DNA of 64,000 nucleotides from Saccopteryx bilineata (lineage: Eukaryota > Chordata > Mammalia > Chiroptera > Emballonuridae). The stretch is from positions 130,848,522-130,912,521 of the forward strand of contig NC_089490.1 of assembly GCF_036850765.1 (NCBI RefSeq), read 5' to 3'. The notes under the pieces were generated by a model. That model was given only the letters and a program-made list of their open reading frames with translations. It was not told the origin of the DNA and did not search any database. This document shows, piece by piece, positions 46,830-59,359 of the stretch; the stretch's first letter is position 1; each line of letters begins with the position of its first letter. The position numbers were made by a program, and so were the translations under genes.

Positions 46830-47130
46830 CAGGTGAGTATGCATGGGAGTGCAAGGGGCTGCATGTATGACCCATGTGTGAATGGCATGCACACACGTAT
46901 ATACTGACATATGATGGTGTATGCACACATGTATCGTGTGTATGTGAGTGCACGTGCATGCACATGATACATATGCACAAGTGATGCATGTGTGTGATGC
47001 AGTGTGCACACACAATGCATGTGTGTAAGTGCAGCATGGTACATGTGGGTGCATCAATGATATATATGGAATAACATGAGTGTGTGTGTGTATGCAAGTG
47101 CATGTGTGTGGTAAAAATAGCACATGTGTG
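46830..47130 (+). repeat. TG/CA-rich imperfect tract
   Basis: Interspersed TGTGTG, CACACA and ATGCATG runs follow directly after the SINE. The His/Thr/Cys-rich minus-strand frames here are low-complexity artefacts. Confidence 0.8.
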
Positions 47131-50094
47131 TGTCAAGGGTATAGCTGCTGGGAACAACCTGCCATCTTTCACAAGCTGTTACTCGGCTAGAGGAGAACAG
47201 AGGAGAAATCATGTGCATGGGGAAAAGCAAAGTTAGCATGGCAGGCGACGCCTCTGTCCTCAAGTACCTGGGCAAGGAGGGCCTTTTTGCTCAGGGGCTA
47301 GCTCTGTCTGTGACCTGATGCTTTGAGTTGGGGTCTGACCTCCTCTCTAACAGCCCAAGCCTCCCCATCTCAGGGCCAAAGAGAGTAACACTAGTGGTCC
47401 CACCTTGAGCCAAGGGGAGTCTTGGTGGCTGTCTCACCCACATTCAGGGCAGCAACTGTCGTCTGCCACATGGGGACTGACAGCAGCTGCTGGCCGGTAC
47501 CACTTCTTTCTCACCATCGTTATTTCAAAAGGAGGGGCCCAGCGTCTGCCAGAGCATCCACTGTGGGGGCTTGGATGTTTCCACTTCCCACACTTGCTGA
47601 TAAAGGGCTTGAAGCAGCTGGAACAAGTGCAGTCTCCAAATGCCATTTGCAGTGGGGCTGGTCACCCTGGCGGGACCAACGTGGTCCTCCTGCCTGTGCC
47701 TCTGTCTCCTCCCCTTCTCTCCCCATCTCATGTCTGGCTTCCATTTGACCTTCCCTGCTTCAGTCTCATCTGATTTAATGAGGGCCTGGCCTCCTGTGCA
47801 TGCTACTCGGCAGCCCTGCATTTAATTAATAATCTCACACTGCGGTTCTTCAGAGTCAATGCTAGCTTCTTACTCCTCACTAATTGGAAGAGGCTAGTTA
47901 AACTCTGAGTTGAATGGCCCTTTCTGCTGGCAACGTCTTGGCCTGAGGTCTCCGTGGGGACCTTTGTGTTGGGCTGGGTGCTGGGCTGGAAGAGCGAGGG
48001 CCAGCCTGCCCCTGCCTGGTCCAGGGACCCTTGTGCTGGCACAGGCTCAGCTTGCCCTGTCTTGAGGAGGGCTTGTAGGAGGGGATCCTGCTGAGGGCAG
48101 GGCCTTTGACTTGCTATTCATTGCCCATTGCTCAAATCTCAGCTCTGCACCAGTCCTGGGTGAGGCCCCCAGGGAGTCTAGAACCTTCCCCCAGCCCAGT
48201 CCACACCTGCCTCCCCCATTCCTGGTGGTCCAACCCCATATCCACCCTGCATGCCGGCACCATTTTCCTTGCCTGCCAGGGTGCCCGGACAAGTCCTGAG
48301 CACACAGTGGATCTGAATGTGCTGAGGTGGGCATTTCCCTCGCAGGTGTCTGCTCCATGCTGCACTGGCTGTTTGGGCAACACCAGTGACCTCAACACTG
48401 TGATGCTGTGGGCAGGCAGCAGCAAAGAGGCTGGTCTGTGGTGAGTGCAGGAAAGGAGCACCCCCGGGAGGTTCCAATGGAAGTTTGAACTGTGACCTCC
48501 CTGCCACTCCAGGCCACTGGGTCTCTCCTAGCCATGGATGTGCAGCTACCTGTCCGACAGGTGAGCATCTGAAAGCACCTCCACGTCTGCCCAGAAGATG
48601 GAGACTCTCTGCACCACATGCCCAGGGGGACAGAGCCTCTCTGAGAAGTGAGCTGGAGCCATGCGCACCTGGGCAGACAAGGGCACAGCTGGACGCAGGG
48701 ATGAACATGTGCCCGCATGCCCCGTGGCGCCCTGCTCCCGCCCCTGCACACACAGCACACACAGTCCAGGTGCCAGGTTTGCGTGGTACGGAATACAGAT
48801 TGGGCTGGGGATGCTATCCTGTTTTAATTTCTTGAGACTATATTTGCATGATGCTGGTATACTTAATACAGTAAGGTGAGTGAACTTTTTCTGTAATTCT
48901 TGTGGTCTGTGTTGTGTCACATGCCACTAGCATTCCTGGTAGCCCTTGTCCAGCAAGCCTGTTCAGTTGTCTTCGAGGGCCACAGGGCTCTTGGCTCAGG
49001 TCAAGGTGTGAGATCCTGTCCCCTTCCCTCAGTGGGGCTGAAGGAACTTTCCCAGCGGACATGTGGGTGGCAGCAGGGTGATACGAGACTAGTAGAGAGT
49101 GATGCACGCTCAGCTCTTTTGTGTCCCTGGGGTCTTTCCTTCCCATGAACGAAGATCCCTGCTGACCAGAGTCATGGCCTCCCTGAACCCCACCTGTTTG
49201 TGTCTCTCTGCCTCTATGTGCTGCAGGCTCTGGGGCCTTCATGCCTCTTCCCTGTTGTGCTGGTGACAGAAATTGGGTTCTGAAGTGAATGAACCCCCTG
49301 AGCAGGCTGGCCTTGCAATGTGACATCACCTGTGCTTTCAGCCGAGCCAGTCTTCAGGAACAAGGGTCAGTCTAGTTTGAGCCTGAGCACAGATTGATGA
49401 GGAATTACCAGGAGTCCATCAGGAGGAAGGACACCAAAGTGCTGGGGGTAGGGGTGCCCAGAGGAATGGACCCTACTGTGGCCCATGGACTGGCACCAGG
49501 GCCCACAATTGCCCTGGAAGAGCTGGCAGGAGGGCTGAGGCCATGAGTCCCAGTGATACCAGAATAAGCCAGAGCACCTGCTGCCTGTCATGATGGAGCC
49601 AGCACACAGAGACAACGACTGAAGTGACGGTAAGCGTCTTGAATCAAATTGCTGGCACACCCGACGAGGCAGAGGGCTTAGGACCCAAAGTCTTCCATCA
49701 CACTCTCATTCTGCTGACCCTTTTTATGTGATTCAGGGACTGTTAGTAATGGTGGAAAGGGCAAAGTCTGTGCCATTAGTCACAAAGGCAAGGGGTGGGG
49801 GGGTGTCCTTGTAAGGCATGTCTGTGTGCTCTGCCCTTGAGATAGGTAACAGACTATCTGCCTTCTTCTTGATCTCTGCATTCCTCCCAGACTGTTTCTC
49901 TCCTTTCTTCATCTCTGAGTACCTCCTGAATGCCTCTCAGAGGTGGCCTGAATGGTGAGTTTCTTGCTGTATTTCAAAGAGAAGGATCATGGAGAAGTCA
50001 AGAGAGAATATAAAGCAAATGCACTAATTAACTGTCTCCCAACTCTTGCTCCAGCACACAGGGCTGTGCCGGTGCCCAACATCCCTGCACTTGT

Positions 50095-50235
50095 GTGGTA
50101 CCTAGAATTTGCTGTTTTTCTTTCCTTCCTTTGTTGGTTTCTTCTTTCTATTTTCTTGCCTTCCTTCCCTCCCTTCTCCTTCCTCCCTTCTTCTTTTCTT
50201 TCCTTATTTTGTCCTCATTCTTTCATTTGATGTGT
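50095..50235 (+). repeat. Pyrimidine-rich tract
   Basis: A run of TTCC/CTTC-type sequence without a fixed unit. The Phe/Leu/Ser frames here are artefacts. Confidence 0.65.
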
Positions 50236-50749
50236 TTTCCCAGCCTTCCTTGGCCAAGGCCATGTACACACATTGTGAAGACATAGACAAGCCTGAACCC
50301 AGCCTTGTTGTCTGGGAGAACACAGCTTTCTGGAGAGACGCATCAGGAGCGTCTGAAATGGCATCCAGGGAGGGAGGGGTGTTTTATGGCGTGAGGAGCC
50401 CCTAATGGACCCAGGCAGGAGCCTGACATGCCCACAATGGTGTGAGCCCCTGAGGCCATTAACTTGGGTTCCCTATAAGGCCCTCTCACCCCAGCTGTAT
50501 AAGTGTCCCCCAAAGTGCTGTCTAGCTGAGGCTCTGGGTCTCTTCTGCTCTGGTGTGGCCTCTGCCACTGCCTGCACTCCTCTGCTGCCAGCTGCTGTTA
50601 TTCTGGCCTCAGAGAATGGGCAGTCTCTTTCTCCTTTTCTAGAGTTCTTTGCAAATATGACTTTCTGGCGCTCTTGTCTCTCGCCTGCCTTAGATGGCCA
50701 TCTGAGCTTTCTTAGTAGTGAGTTGCGCTCTCTTTCTCTCTCTCTCTAG

Positions 50750-51010
50750 GACCTGCCAGAACTTTCTCTTTGTCTTTGATGTTCTGAGTTTTGTGATAAT
50801 GTGTCTAAGGGTGAGTTTTTTTTCTTAAATATATCTTGATCCAGTCTCTGTAAATCAAATGAAGTTGAAATCTTTCATCTAATTTTGGAAAAAATTTTGG
50901 CTATTATTTATTCAAATATTTTTTCTCTCCTCTACTTCCTTTTCTACTTCTGGACTTTTCCTACATGGCTTCACCTTCTGTTCATGCCTTCTCTCTGCAC
51001 CCTTAGGCAT
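50750..51010 (-). repeat. Old LINE-1/HAL1-like fragment, antisense
   Basis: The segment ATTTTGGAAAAAATTTTGGC, TATTATTTATTCAAATATTT and TACTTCTGGACTTTTCCTAC resembles the reversed ORF1-side region of old L1 or HAL1 elements. It is short and diverged. Confidence 0.45.
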
Positions 51011-52458
51011 TCAGAGCAAGAGCTCTGACCAAGTCTCGCAGTTCTGAGTGCGTGGTTTGGCTTCCCTGTTCCAATTTTGGGTTCATCAGCTGGTCCTTGT
51101 CCCAGTTACAAATGCTTGTCCTCACCAGTTCTGCTTTGTAGCCACTCATTCCTGCTCTCTGTTCCCAGCGTTTTCTTCACCTCTTTGACACTATGTGGTA
51201 TGGTTATTTTCACTTCTCCCTCTGTAAAAGGCTGTTCTGGGTGTGGTCTTTCTTTTATAGTACAGGTGCTGCTCAGATGTAAGCTCTTATTCCACAGGGA
51301 TTGTAAGTGGCTATGGCCCGTTATGTGGGGCTGGTGGCTATTTCCCCTTAGTGAATGGGACAAGGGGGTTGGGGGGAATGTCTCAGAGCTGGCTTTCCTC
51401 TCACACCTGTGTGCACCTACTGACCACAATTCTCATTTCTTGACCCAAGATCCTAGGTCCCTGAATTAACAATGGGGGAAACAAGTGTGTGTTGGGGACA
51501 ACCCCCTTCAACAGGAGTACAGGTGACTGACCCCAGGACCATGACATGACCCTCAGACCGTGATCTTGTCTCAGTTTATTCAGAAGGCAGGGTATTTAGT
51601 CTTGTCCCTGGTCTCCTTGGGGTGTGTGTCTTAGGAAGAGCTCCCTACATTGGGGGAGAGACTGTGCTAGAGGGGGAGGGTCTGAGTCAGAGTCCCCGGG
51701 AAGAATAGAAGGGAGACAGGGGAGAGATAGGTGGCAGGGCTGTGGGGGTGATGAGAGGTCATTGGAAAGTGGATGGGCTGAGACTTGGGGACGTCGGTGG
51801 GAGGGAGGAGGAGGCCAGGATGACCTCCAGGCTCCTGGCCTGCATGACCAAGAGGAAGTGTGGGGCCAACTGGGATCAGGCTCCTGGAGAGGGAGGAATA
51901 GGTGGGAATGGTTTGGCTATGGAGAGGCTGGCCTCGAGGTGTCCCTGTGTCCCTATGGTTCTTGGCCCTGGCACAGGGTGATGTGGGCCCTTTGCCCATG
52001 GGTGGACAATCTGCTGGCATTGAGGCTGAGGCAGGACACACACGGATGCACAGAGCCCATGAGGGCAGAGAGGAAAAGGGCAGCCCCCCAAGCCAGGGTA
52101 TTGGATTCTGGCCAGAGTCACCCTGATGGGCTGTGGCCTGGCAGGAGCGTTGGCCTCTACAGGCTTTGTTTCCCTTATATGTGAATGGGAGCGTAGTCCA
52201 TTTAGGATATGGCAGTGTACACGCCCATGAGAGGAGGGGCATGGCCTGGGGGCAACGGAAGCATGAGCAGGCAGGAGTGGTGAGCAGGGGACTCTAAGTA
52301 CAGTGCTGAGGGTGTATTACTCTTGTTTCAAAAGAAAAGGAAAACAGCATCTGTTCTGGTCATGATGTGGGTGGGGAGGAGTCCTGGCCATGTCCCCACC
52401 TTGCACCACCCGTCTTCCCCCTCTGCACTCACTCAGCTCAGAACTGAAACCTGCCCAG

Positions 52459-52609
52459 GGAGAGGGAGAGAGAGAGAAACATTGATTTGTTGTTCCACTT
52501 ATGTGTGCATTCATTGACTGACCCCCATATGTGCCCTGACAGGGATTAAATCTGCAACCTTGACCTATTGGGATGGCACTCCAACCAACTGAGCCACCTG
52601 GCCAGGGCC
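52459..52609 (-). mobile_element. Ves-type bat SINE, antisense
   Basis: On the minus strand it begins GGCCCTGGCCAGGTGGCTCA. The opposite end has a GAGAGAGAGAAAC run followed by ATTGATTTGTTGTTCCACTT, the 3' portion typical of Ves. No clear target duplication was found. Confidence 0.85.
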
Positions 52610-52756
52610 CCTAGTGCTTTTCCTTGATGTGCCAGACTTGGGCATTCCCTGTTGACTTCCTGCTGTGAAACGGAGGATTCAGCTCACTGACACCCTGCTT
52701 TCCTCTCTTGCCCCAGTCTTCTAGAAACATTCTGTCACTGCTCTGGTCCGTGTTGT

Positions 52757-53260
52757 GGTTCTTGTATCAGTTTCCTGTGGCTGATGTAAAAATCACCACA
52801 AATTCACTGGCTTAAACAACAAGAATCTATTCTCTCCCAGTTCTGGAGGCAGAAATCAAGGTGTTGCAGACCCGTGCTCCCTGCAGGGCTCCAGGGCAGA
52901 GTAACGTGCTGGCCTCTTCCAGCTTCCGGTGGTTGTGCTGGTCCTGGTGGCCCTGGTGGCCCTGTCCCTGGGCTGTGGCTGTACTGCTCCAGTCTTCGAG
53001 GCTGCATCATCAGTGTCTGTCTGTGCATGGCCTTCCCACTCTGTCATCTAATCTCTCCCTGCCTTATGAGCACATGGGACGTGGACATGTGATTGCATCA
53101 AGGTCACCCTGATCATTCAGGGTCACCTGCCATCTCCAGACCCTTAATCACTTCTACAAAGTCCTTTGATTGTTTGTTTGTTTGTTTTTATAATCCACAT
53201 TTACAGATTCCAGGGATTAAGACCAGTATGTATCTTTGAAGGCCACTTTTTAGCCAACCA
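52757..53260 (-). mobile_element. MaLR (MLT1-like) solo LTR remnant, antisense
   Basis: The + strand reads as a reversed MLT1-like LTR: GTATCAGTTTCCTGTGGCTG, AAATTCACTGGCTTAAACAA, CCCAGTTCTGGAGGCAGAAA, CAGCTTCCGGTGGTTGTGC, and late ACTTCTACAAAGTCC then ACAGATTCCAGGGATTA. Repeated GGTGGCCCT units at about 52,945-52,968 give an antisense Gly-Pro-Pro frame. No internal retroviral sequence is present. Confidence 0.6.
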
Positions 53261-54214
53261 CATCCTGTGGATCTTTAAATATCATATTTGCACATTGTCT
53301 GCTTTTTCCACTAGCCCAGAGTGGTGGATCTGTACACTTCCATCAGTGTAATGGGGTCCCAGTACTGCCCCCCACCTCCATCACCTCTGCCCTCCCTTCT
53401 GCATGGCAAGGTGTTCACTGTTCACGTTCTGAATGGTGGCTGAGCCTCCTCAGCAGGCTTCCTTCCTTTCCTCTGATTCTCCGGGGCTGCTCACAGCGAG
53501 CAGACCATGGCCAGTCCCCCTGCCTCTGAGCCACATTGGCCCCCGCTCCCAGCAGTGAGGGAGTATACAGGAGGAAATGAGCTTGCAGCAGCTCAGGACA
53601 GTATGAAGCCAGGACTTTCCAGAGGATTGTGAGGCCAAAGGCCGGCTCCCCTGGGCCAACCTTTCCTGCTTGGATAGTTGGGGAGAACCAGCGTCTGAGC
53701 AAACATCTGTTGAACATACACATCTTTCTCATATAATCTGGTTTGGAGAGTGGTTTGGAAAAATTGTTTCCTGTTGTTGGGATGGTAGATGGCAAGCCTT
53801 GGTCCTGCCCTCAGGGGCTCCTTGGCTCACCCTGAGGTGGCAGAGCAGGCCAAGAGCTACAAGGAATGAGCTTGCAGGTGGGAAGCTGCACCCTGGGTGC
53901 TGTGCAGTGGGGTGGGTAGCCTGATGGTCAAGGTCCCTCAGACCCCACAGTGTGGCTGCGGTGTGATGTGGTGATCCTCTCATTGTCATGGGGAGGCCAA
54001 CCAAAGCCCTGGAGTCTTCACTTCCCAAGGGCTTCCCAGCCTCTTGGTCTTGGTCCTCCCAGTGACTTTGCCAGACTGAGATGTTTATCCTACGTCATAG
54101 CCGGGATTGTGAGGCACAGCGAGCCGGAAGAGCTTCACTTTGCGAGCCACATGGATCGGAGGCAGCCAGGCCCTGCAGGGTTTAGAACAGCACTTCCCAA
54201 ACTTGTTTTAATTA

Positions 54215-54683
54215 ACTTTCACTTTTAAAATGAAAAATTGTATATATTTAAGGTATGCATCACGATAGTTTGATATATAAACGATTCCTACAGTGTTCAT
54301 GGCTGGATGGGTGGAGAAAGACTTGTGGTATGTATGTACAATGGAATATTTATTATTTGATTTAAAAAAAAGAAAGAAAGCCTGTCATTTGAAACAATCG
54401 GGATAAACCCGGTAGACATTATGCTCAGTGAAATAAGCCAGACACAGAAAGACAAATACTGCATGATCTCACTGACATGGGGGACGTAAAAAGGTTGAAC
54501 TGATAGAAGCAGAGAGTAGAATTGTGGCGAGCAGGGGCACGGGGGTGGGGGATGGTCACAGGTACAGAGTCAGTCATACAGGATGAATATGTCTACAGGT
54601 CTAATGTGCACTGTGCTCAGTATTGTTAGTCACACTATATCGAGTACTGGAAATTGGCTAAGAGAGTAGATTTCAGGTACACT

Positions 54684-54690
<7 letters not shown>
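54215..54690. mobile_element. Two LINE-1 3'-end fragments in opposite orientation
   Basis: At 54,215-54,290 the text GTATATATTTAAGGTATGCA is reversed L1 3' UTR. From about 54,296 to 54,690 the text reads forward through GTACAATGGAATATTTATTA, GTGAAATAAGCCAGACACAG and CTGCATGATCTCACTGACAT to a 3' UTR-like end. These are old L1 pieces with no coding frame. The head-to-head layout is either two events or a rearranged one. Confidence 0.65.
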
Positions 54691-54716
<26 letters not shown>

Positions 54717-54741
54717 CGCCTGCGCGCGCGCATAAACACAC
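54683..54741 (+). repeat. CA microsatellite with CG-rich end
   Basis: About 14 CA units run into CACGCACACACGCC and then TGCGCGCGCGCA. The tract is almost fully alternating purine-pyrimidine. Confidence 0.92.
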
Positions 54742-55030
54742 AGAGGAAACTGCTCCCCAGACTTTAACAAGAATCAGATCACCTGGGAACTTGAAAAAAA
54801 TACAGATTCTCATTCTCCAGTCTGAGGTACAAGTGGATTCTGCATTTCAAACAGACTCTCAGGTGACCCACAGGTCTGGGGTTGCTCAGAATGCTGGAAA
54901 GGACACTGGATGTGCCCCAGGTGCTACAATGTTAAGGAGGAGCCACTTCTCTGGAACAGCTTAAGGTGTTCCTGACCTTCCCTGTGCACACAGATGTCAT
55001 TTGGGGATGATTTATTTTATGTGTACAGTT

Positions 55031-55228
55031 GTTTTTTTGTTCTTTGTTTTAATTTATTTTAGAGTGACAGAAAGAAGAAGGGAGTGGGGAGAGGGAGAGG
55101 GAAGCACCTGTTCGTTGTTCCATCTAGTTGTGCACTCATTGGTCACTTCCCATATGTGCCCTGACTGGGGATCAAACCTGCAACCTTGGTGTCCTGGGAC
55201 AACTATAATTGGGCTAACCAGCCAGGCC
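55031..55228 (-). mobile_element. Ves-type bat SINE, antisense
   Basis: On the minus strand it begins GGCCTGGCTGGTTAGCCCAA. Its B-box position reads GGTTTGATCCC, and CAACGAACAGGTGC follows near the 3' part. GTGTACAGTT on the left and GAGCACAGTT on the right may be the worn target duplication. Confidence 0.8.
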
Positions 55229-55734
55229 CTTTTTGAGCACAGTTTAAAAAGACTTTCTATCAAAGTATTTTTCTAGGAACAGAAAATGAGGTGACATATC
55301 ATGTGGGGCCTGCAGGGGTAATTGTAATGTTTCATGGGATCCCTGCAGCCTTTCACCTACCTGCACCCTCGCTTTGGGGCCACACAGCTCCTCTTTCAGC
55401 TGGCATTTCCACTGTGCTCCCCTGGGCCCCTGAGTTCAGTGTGTCCTCAAGGCAATCATTGTTCAGGTGTCCCTGGAGCCTCCTGCCATCTCTTCAGATT
55501 CTCCTGCTGCTAAGACAATCTGTGTCAGAAAATTCCCCATCTCCAAGCTAGCAACCTGAGTGCTTTATAAACCCACGAGAAATTAGAGCACCAAAATTCT
55601 CAATAGAAACCCTTTTTTTTACACTTTCTCTTGTATGTGCCCTGCTCAACCCAGCAGGCAGTGAACTTGGCCCATGTGTGAGACAGTGACCTTGGAAAGG
55701 AATTACCACGCCATCCTGCAGCTGGAGAAACAAA

Positions 55735-56190
55735 CACTCTGAAGGCGAAGTGACTGTTCCATATTGGGCATCTGCGAGGTGCCAGTCACTGGTCTGGGGG
55801 TTATGAGTCCAGCAAGGAAAACTTCACTCTCCTGAGATCTGGTTGGAGGGCAGATTGTGACCCAGAGAAGAACTCACATGTTGATTATTGGGAGAGGGTA
55901 TTATGGGGAAAAATAGAGCAGAATAGTATAGTAGGGCATGATGGGAAAGGGGCACTTTTAGCCAAGGTCCTTCTGAGGGGAAGACATTTAATTTAAGACC
56001 TGGACTTCCAGATGGAAGGTAAAGCAAATACAAAGGCCCTGGGGCAGGAACTAAGTTGAAGTATGCCAAAGACAGAATGACCTCTGGCAGGAACTTTATG
56101 TGAAGAAGGAGTTAGGTGATGGGCAATCATCCAGTGGGAAGCTGCTGGAGGGCTTGGAGCAGGCAGGTGACAGGTCTGACTCATGTTTCA
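55735..56190 (+). repeat. L2 LINE 3'-end remnant
   Basis: It follows L2 order: GCATCTGCGAGGTGCCAGTC, a GGGTTATGAGTCCAGCAAGG block, CAAGGTCCTTCTGAGGGG, CAAAGGCCCTGGGGCAGGAA and CTGGAGGGCTTGGAGCAGGC. It is ancient and non-coding. Confidence 0.65.
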
Positions 56191-57117
56191 GAGATGACGT
56201 TGAGCAACTGTGAAGCATGGAAGTCACAAAGGCTCAGTTTACCCTGGCACCATCAGCAACAAATGGATTCTGGCCCAGGAAACCCTGCAGAGTGGTGGGC
56301 TCCCAGGCCCTGCTTTCTAGGGTGTTGAACCCCTGTGGGCAGAACTTCCGCTGTGCCATGGAGCTGTCCTCTCATGATAACCCGTGCCCACCCAAATCAG
56401 CTGATGGCTCTGTGGAGGATAGCGAGACACTAACATCCTCTGCTGGGGTGGGGGGTGGGAGGTGGGGGATGGCAGTGCACAAGGGACAAGGGACCGGGGG
56501 TGGGGGAGGAAGGCAATGTGGGCAGGGGTCTGGGCTGGACTCAGGTTGGCTGGCGCTGGGCTCATCTTGGGTGTCCCTGGTGACTGTTCACACTCTGTTA
56601 GGTGCTAGGATCTCCTCCACAGACTCAGACCCAGGATTGAATCTTCTGGAGTCAGGACGGGTGGGACCAGCCTCCCAGGGTGGACCCCTTGGGTGAGCCT
56701 CCACCCAGCAGCTGGCTGGCCCTTGTCTCCCTTGGAGTCTCTTACCCAGGAATGCCCCCCCAGCCCTTTGGGCCCTGGCGGTAGTTGGGCCTTTTCCTAG
56801 GGCAAGCACTATGTCCTCAGAGGGTCCTCTCCCGAGGGCCCCAGGTCAGACTGTCTTGGCAGCTGTGCAGCACATGATGCTGAGGGGGCTGACCTCGCTG
56901 CTCTGCCTCCTCTCTGCCGTGGGCTCTGAGGTGGGCTTCCTGCCTGGCTGCCCTGCTGGCACGGCCTCGCACGAGATGAGAGTTCCAGTGAGGCAGGTGT
57001 ACGGAGCAGGGTTCTCTGCCCTCCCTGGGTGTCTGCCCTCCTCCAGAAACAGGCTGTGGAGGCACTCTCTGGGACCTCTTCCTGCTCATGAACTGCCCTG
57101 GCCTGAGGGTCTGTGAG

Positions 57118-57420
57118 TGCTGGGTGTGTGTGAGTGTGTTTGTGAGTGAGCATGTGTGATGTGTTATGTGAGTGTACAGCATCTCTTTGAGAGGTGTGTA
57201 AATTTATGCTGTGTATCTGTGTTCAGTCGGTGTATTTGTATGTGTATGTCCATGTGACTGTGTGAGTGTGAATTTGTGATGATGTGACTTGAGTGATGTG
57301 TGTGTGAGTGATCTTAGTATATTTTGTGTGTGTGTCCATGGGAGTGTATTTGAGTGGGGTTGTGTGTATGTTGTGTATATGTGTGGTTACGTGTGTGTAC
57401 TTGTGTGTGTGTGTGTTCAA
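57118..57420 (+). repeat. TG-rich imperfect tract
   Basis: Dense TGTGTG and TGTGAG runs with irregular interruptions. The Cys/Val or His/Thr frames across it are artefacts. Confidence 0.85.
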
Positions 57421-58016
57421 AGCCACTCACTTGCAGACAGCTCCAGCTGTGCCTGGTGTACGGAGTGGGTCCTCTCTGCTGAGCCTTCCTCACTCGGGCC
57501 GGTGCGGTCCCACGGTGGATGAGGCAAGGAGCCGAATCCTGAGTGTGCACATGGGCCTCAGGGTCAGCCTTGGACCCTGGACACAGCTGTATTCTACCTG
57601 GCCTCATTTAGGACAGCTCCTGAGAGAGCCAGTTGGGCAGTGGAAATTTAAGGATATCTCCTCAGGCTTGTTCCATGTCCGTCAGCACAACTTTCCTGGG
57701 ACCACGGCCCATCCCTGTCAGCTGTGCCAGCTGGGGGCCGTGCTCCCGGCTGAGGTGCATGGTTGCAGCTCTCTGGGGATGCCAACCTGTGTGTGTCTGC
57801 AGAGCCCAGGTCATCCTCAGCTGAGTTGTTCCATGTGTTTACTGCTTGGCCAGCATCTCACCATCTTGGTTACTGTAGCTTATATCAGGCTTTGATGTTG
57901 GGCAGAATGTTGGCCCCACATTATTCTTCCTTTTCAAAATTGTAATAGCTAATTCTAGTTCCTTTGCCTTTCCATATAAATATCAGAATAACCTTGTCTG
58001 TATCTATCAAAAATTC

Positions 58017-58420
58017 TGCTTACCTTTTTTAAAAATTTATTTATTTTTTAAAAAATTTATTTATTTTTTCCGAAGTTAGAAGCCGGGAGGCAGTCAGACA
58101 GATTGCTGCATATGCCCAACTGGGGTCCACCCAGCATGCCCACCAGGGGGCGATGCTCTACCCATCTGGGGCATTATTCTGTTGCAGCCAGAGCCATTCT
58201 AGCGCCTGAGGCGGAAGCCATGGAGCCATCCTCAGCATCTGGGCCAACTTTGCTCCAACGGAGCCTTGGCTGCGGGAAGGGAAGAGAGAGAGAGAAAGGA
58301 GAGGAGGGAAGAGTAGAGAAGCAGATGGGCGCTTCTCCTGTGTGAATCGAACCCAGGACTACCACAGGCGGGCTGACACTCTACTGCTGAGCCAACTGGT
58401 CAGGGCCCTGCTCATCTTTT
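58017..58420 (-). mobile_element. tRNA-derived bat SINE (about 400-bp type), antisense, with TSD
   Basis: The body is 58030-58407. On the minus strand it begins at GGGCCCTGACCAGTTGGCTC and ends in A-rich sequence (T-rich at 58,030-58,070). Target duplication: CTGCTTACCTTTT (58017-58029) and CTGCTCATCTTTT (58408-58420), 11 of 13. It lies inside the old L1. Confidence 0.88.
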
Positions 58421-59359
58421 GATTGGGATTTCCTTAAAACTGTGGATAATTGACATCTTTACTACGTATGTTTAGTTCTTCAATCCATAATATATCTTTC
58501 CATTTATATGGGCCTTTAAATTTTCTTTTTCTTGGCATTGTTTTAGTTTTCAGGATATAGATTCTGCATATGTTTTTGAGATTTATAGCTAAGTAATTTG
58601 CTTTTGTTTAAGTGTTGTAAATTGCTTACTTTAAAAAAAATTTTTCTTTTTGGTGTCTGCATTTACTGCCAGAATGTAGAAATATGATTGACTTAATGTT
58701 TTTCAACCTCATTTCCTGTGACTTTACTCATATTTGTTGTTTCAGGAAGTTTCTTTTATATATTCCCTGGGATTTATTTTACACAGGCAGTCATGTTGTC
58801 TGGGAATAGGGACAATATTTCTTCCTTCCAAATCTATATCTGGCGTTGATGTTTCTTGCCTTATTGCTCTGTCTAGTATTTCAAGTACAGTGTGGAATAG
58901 GGGTGGTGAGACCTTCAGTCTTTCATGATAGAGAATCATGTTAGCTTTAGGTTTCATGTAGGTGCTCCTTATAAGGTTAAGAAAGTTTCTTTTTATATGA
59001 GTTAGCTGAGAGTTTCTATTTTTACTTATGAATACATTATATTTTATTGAGTGCTTTTTCTGCATCCTTTGATATGGTCATGTGTTTTTTTCTTACCTAG
59101 TCTGTTAATATTGGAGGTTACATTGACTTTTCAATATTATGCCAGCCTTCATTCCAGGACCAATCCCACTTGTTTGTGTATTATAATTTTTATGCATTGC
59201 TGGATTAGATTCGCTGATATTTTGTTGAAGGTTTTTGTTATCTATGTTCAATTGGTCTCTAATATAGTATTTTTCCCTCTTGAAATATCTCTTTAGTATC
59301 AGGGTAATGCTGGCTTTGAAAAATGAGCTTGCAAAGTATTACCCCTCTTATCTGTTCTG

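Noticed and set aside
51624..52242. Overlapping frames of 186 and 191 codons on opposite strands
   Set aside because: They have no recognisable domain, lie in GC-rich intronic DNA, overlap each other on both strands, and show no plausible splice-bounded structure.
52804..53028. Collagen-like Gly-Pro-Pro frame on the minus strand
   Set aside because: It comes from GGTGGCCCT repeats inside an antisense MLT1-like LTR. The match is short and has no exon context.
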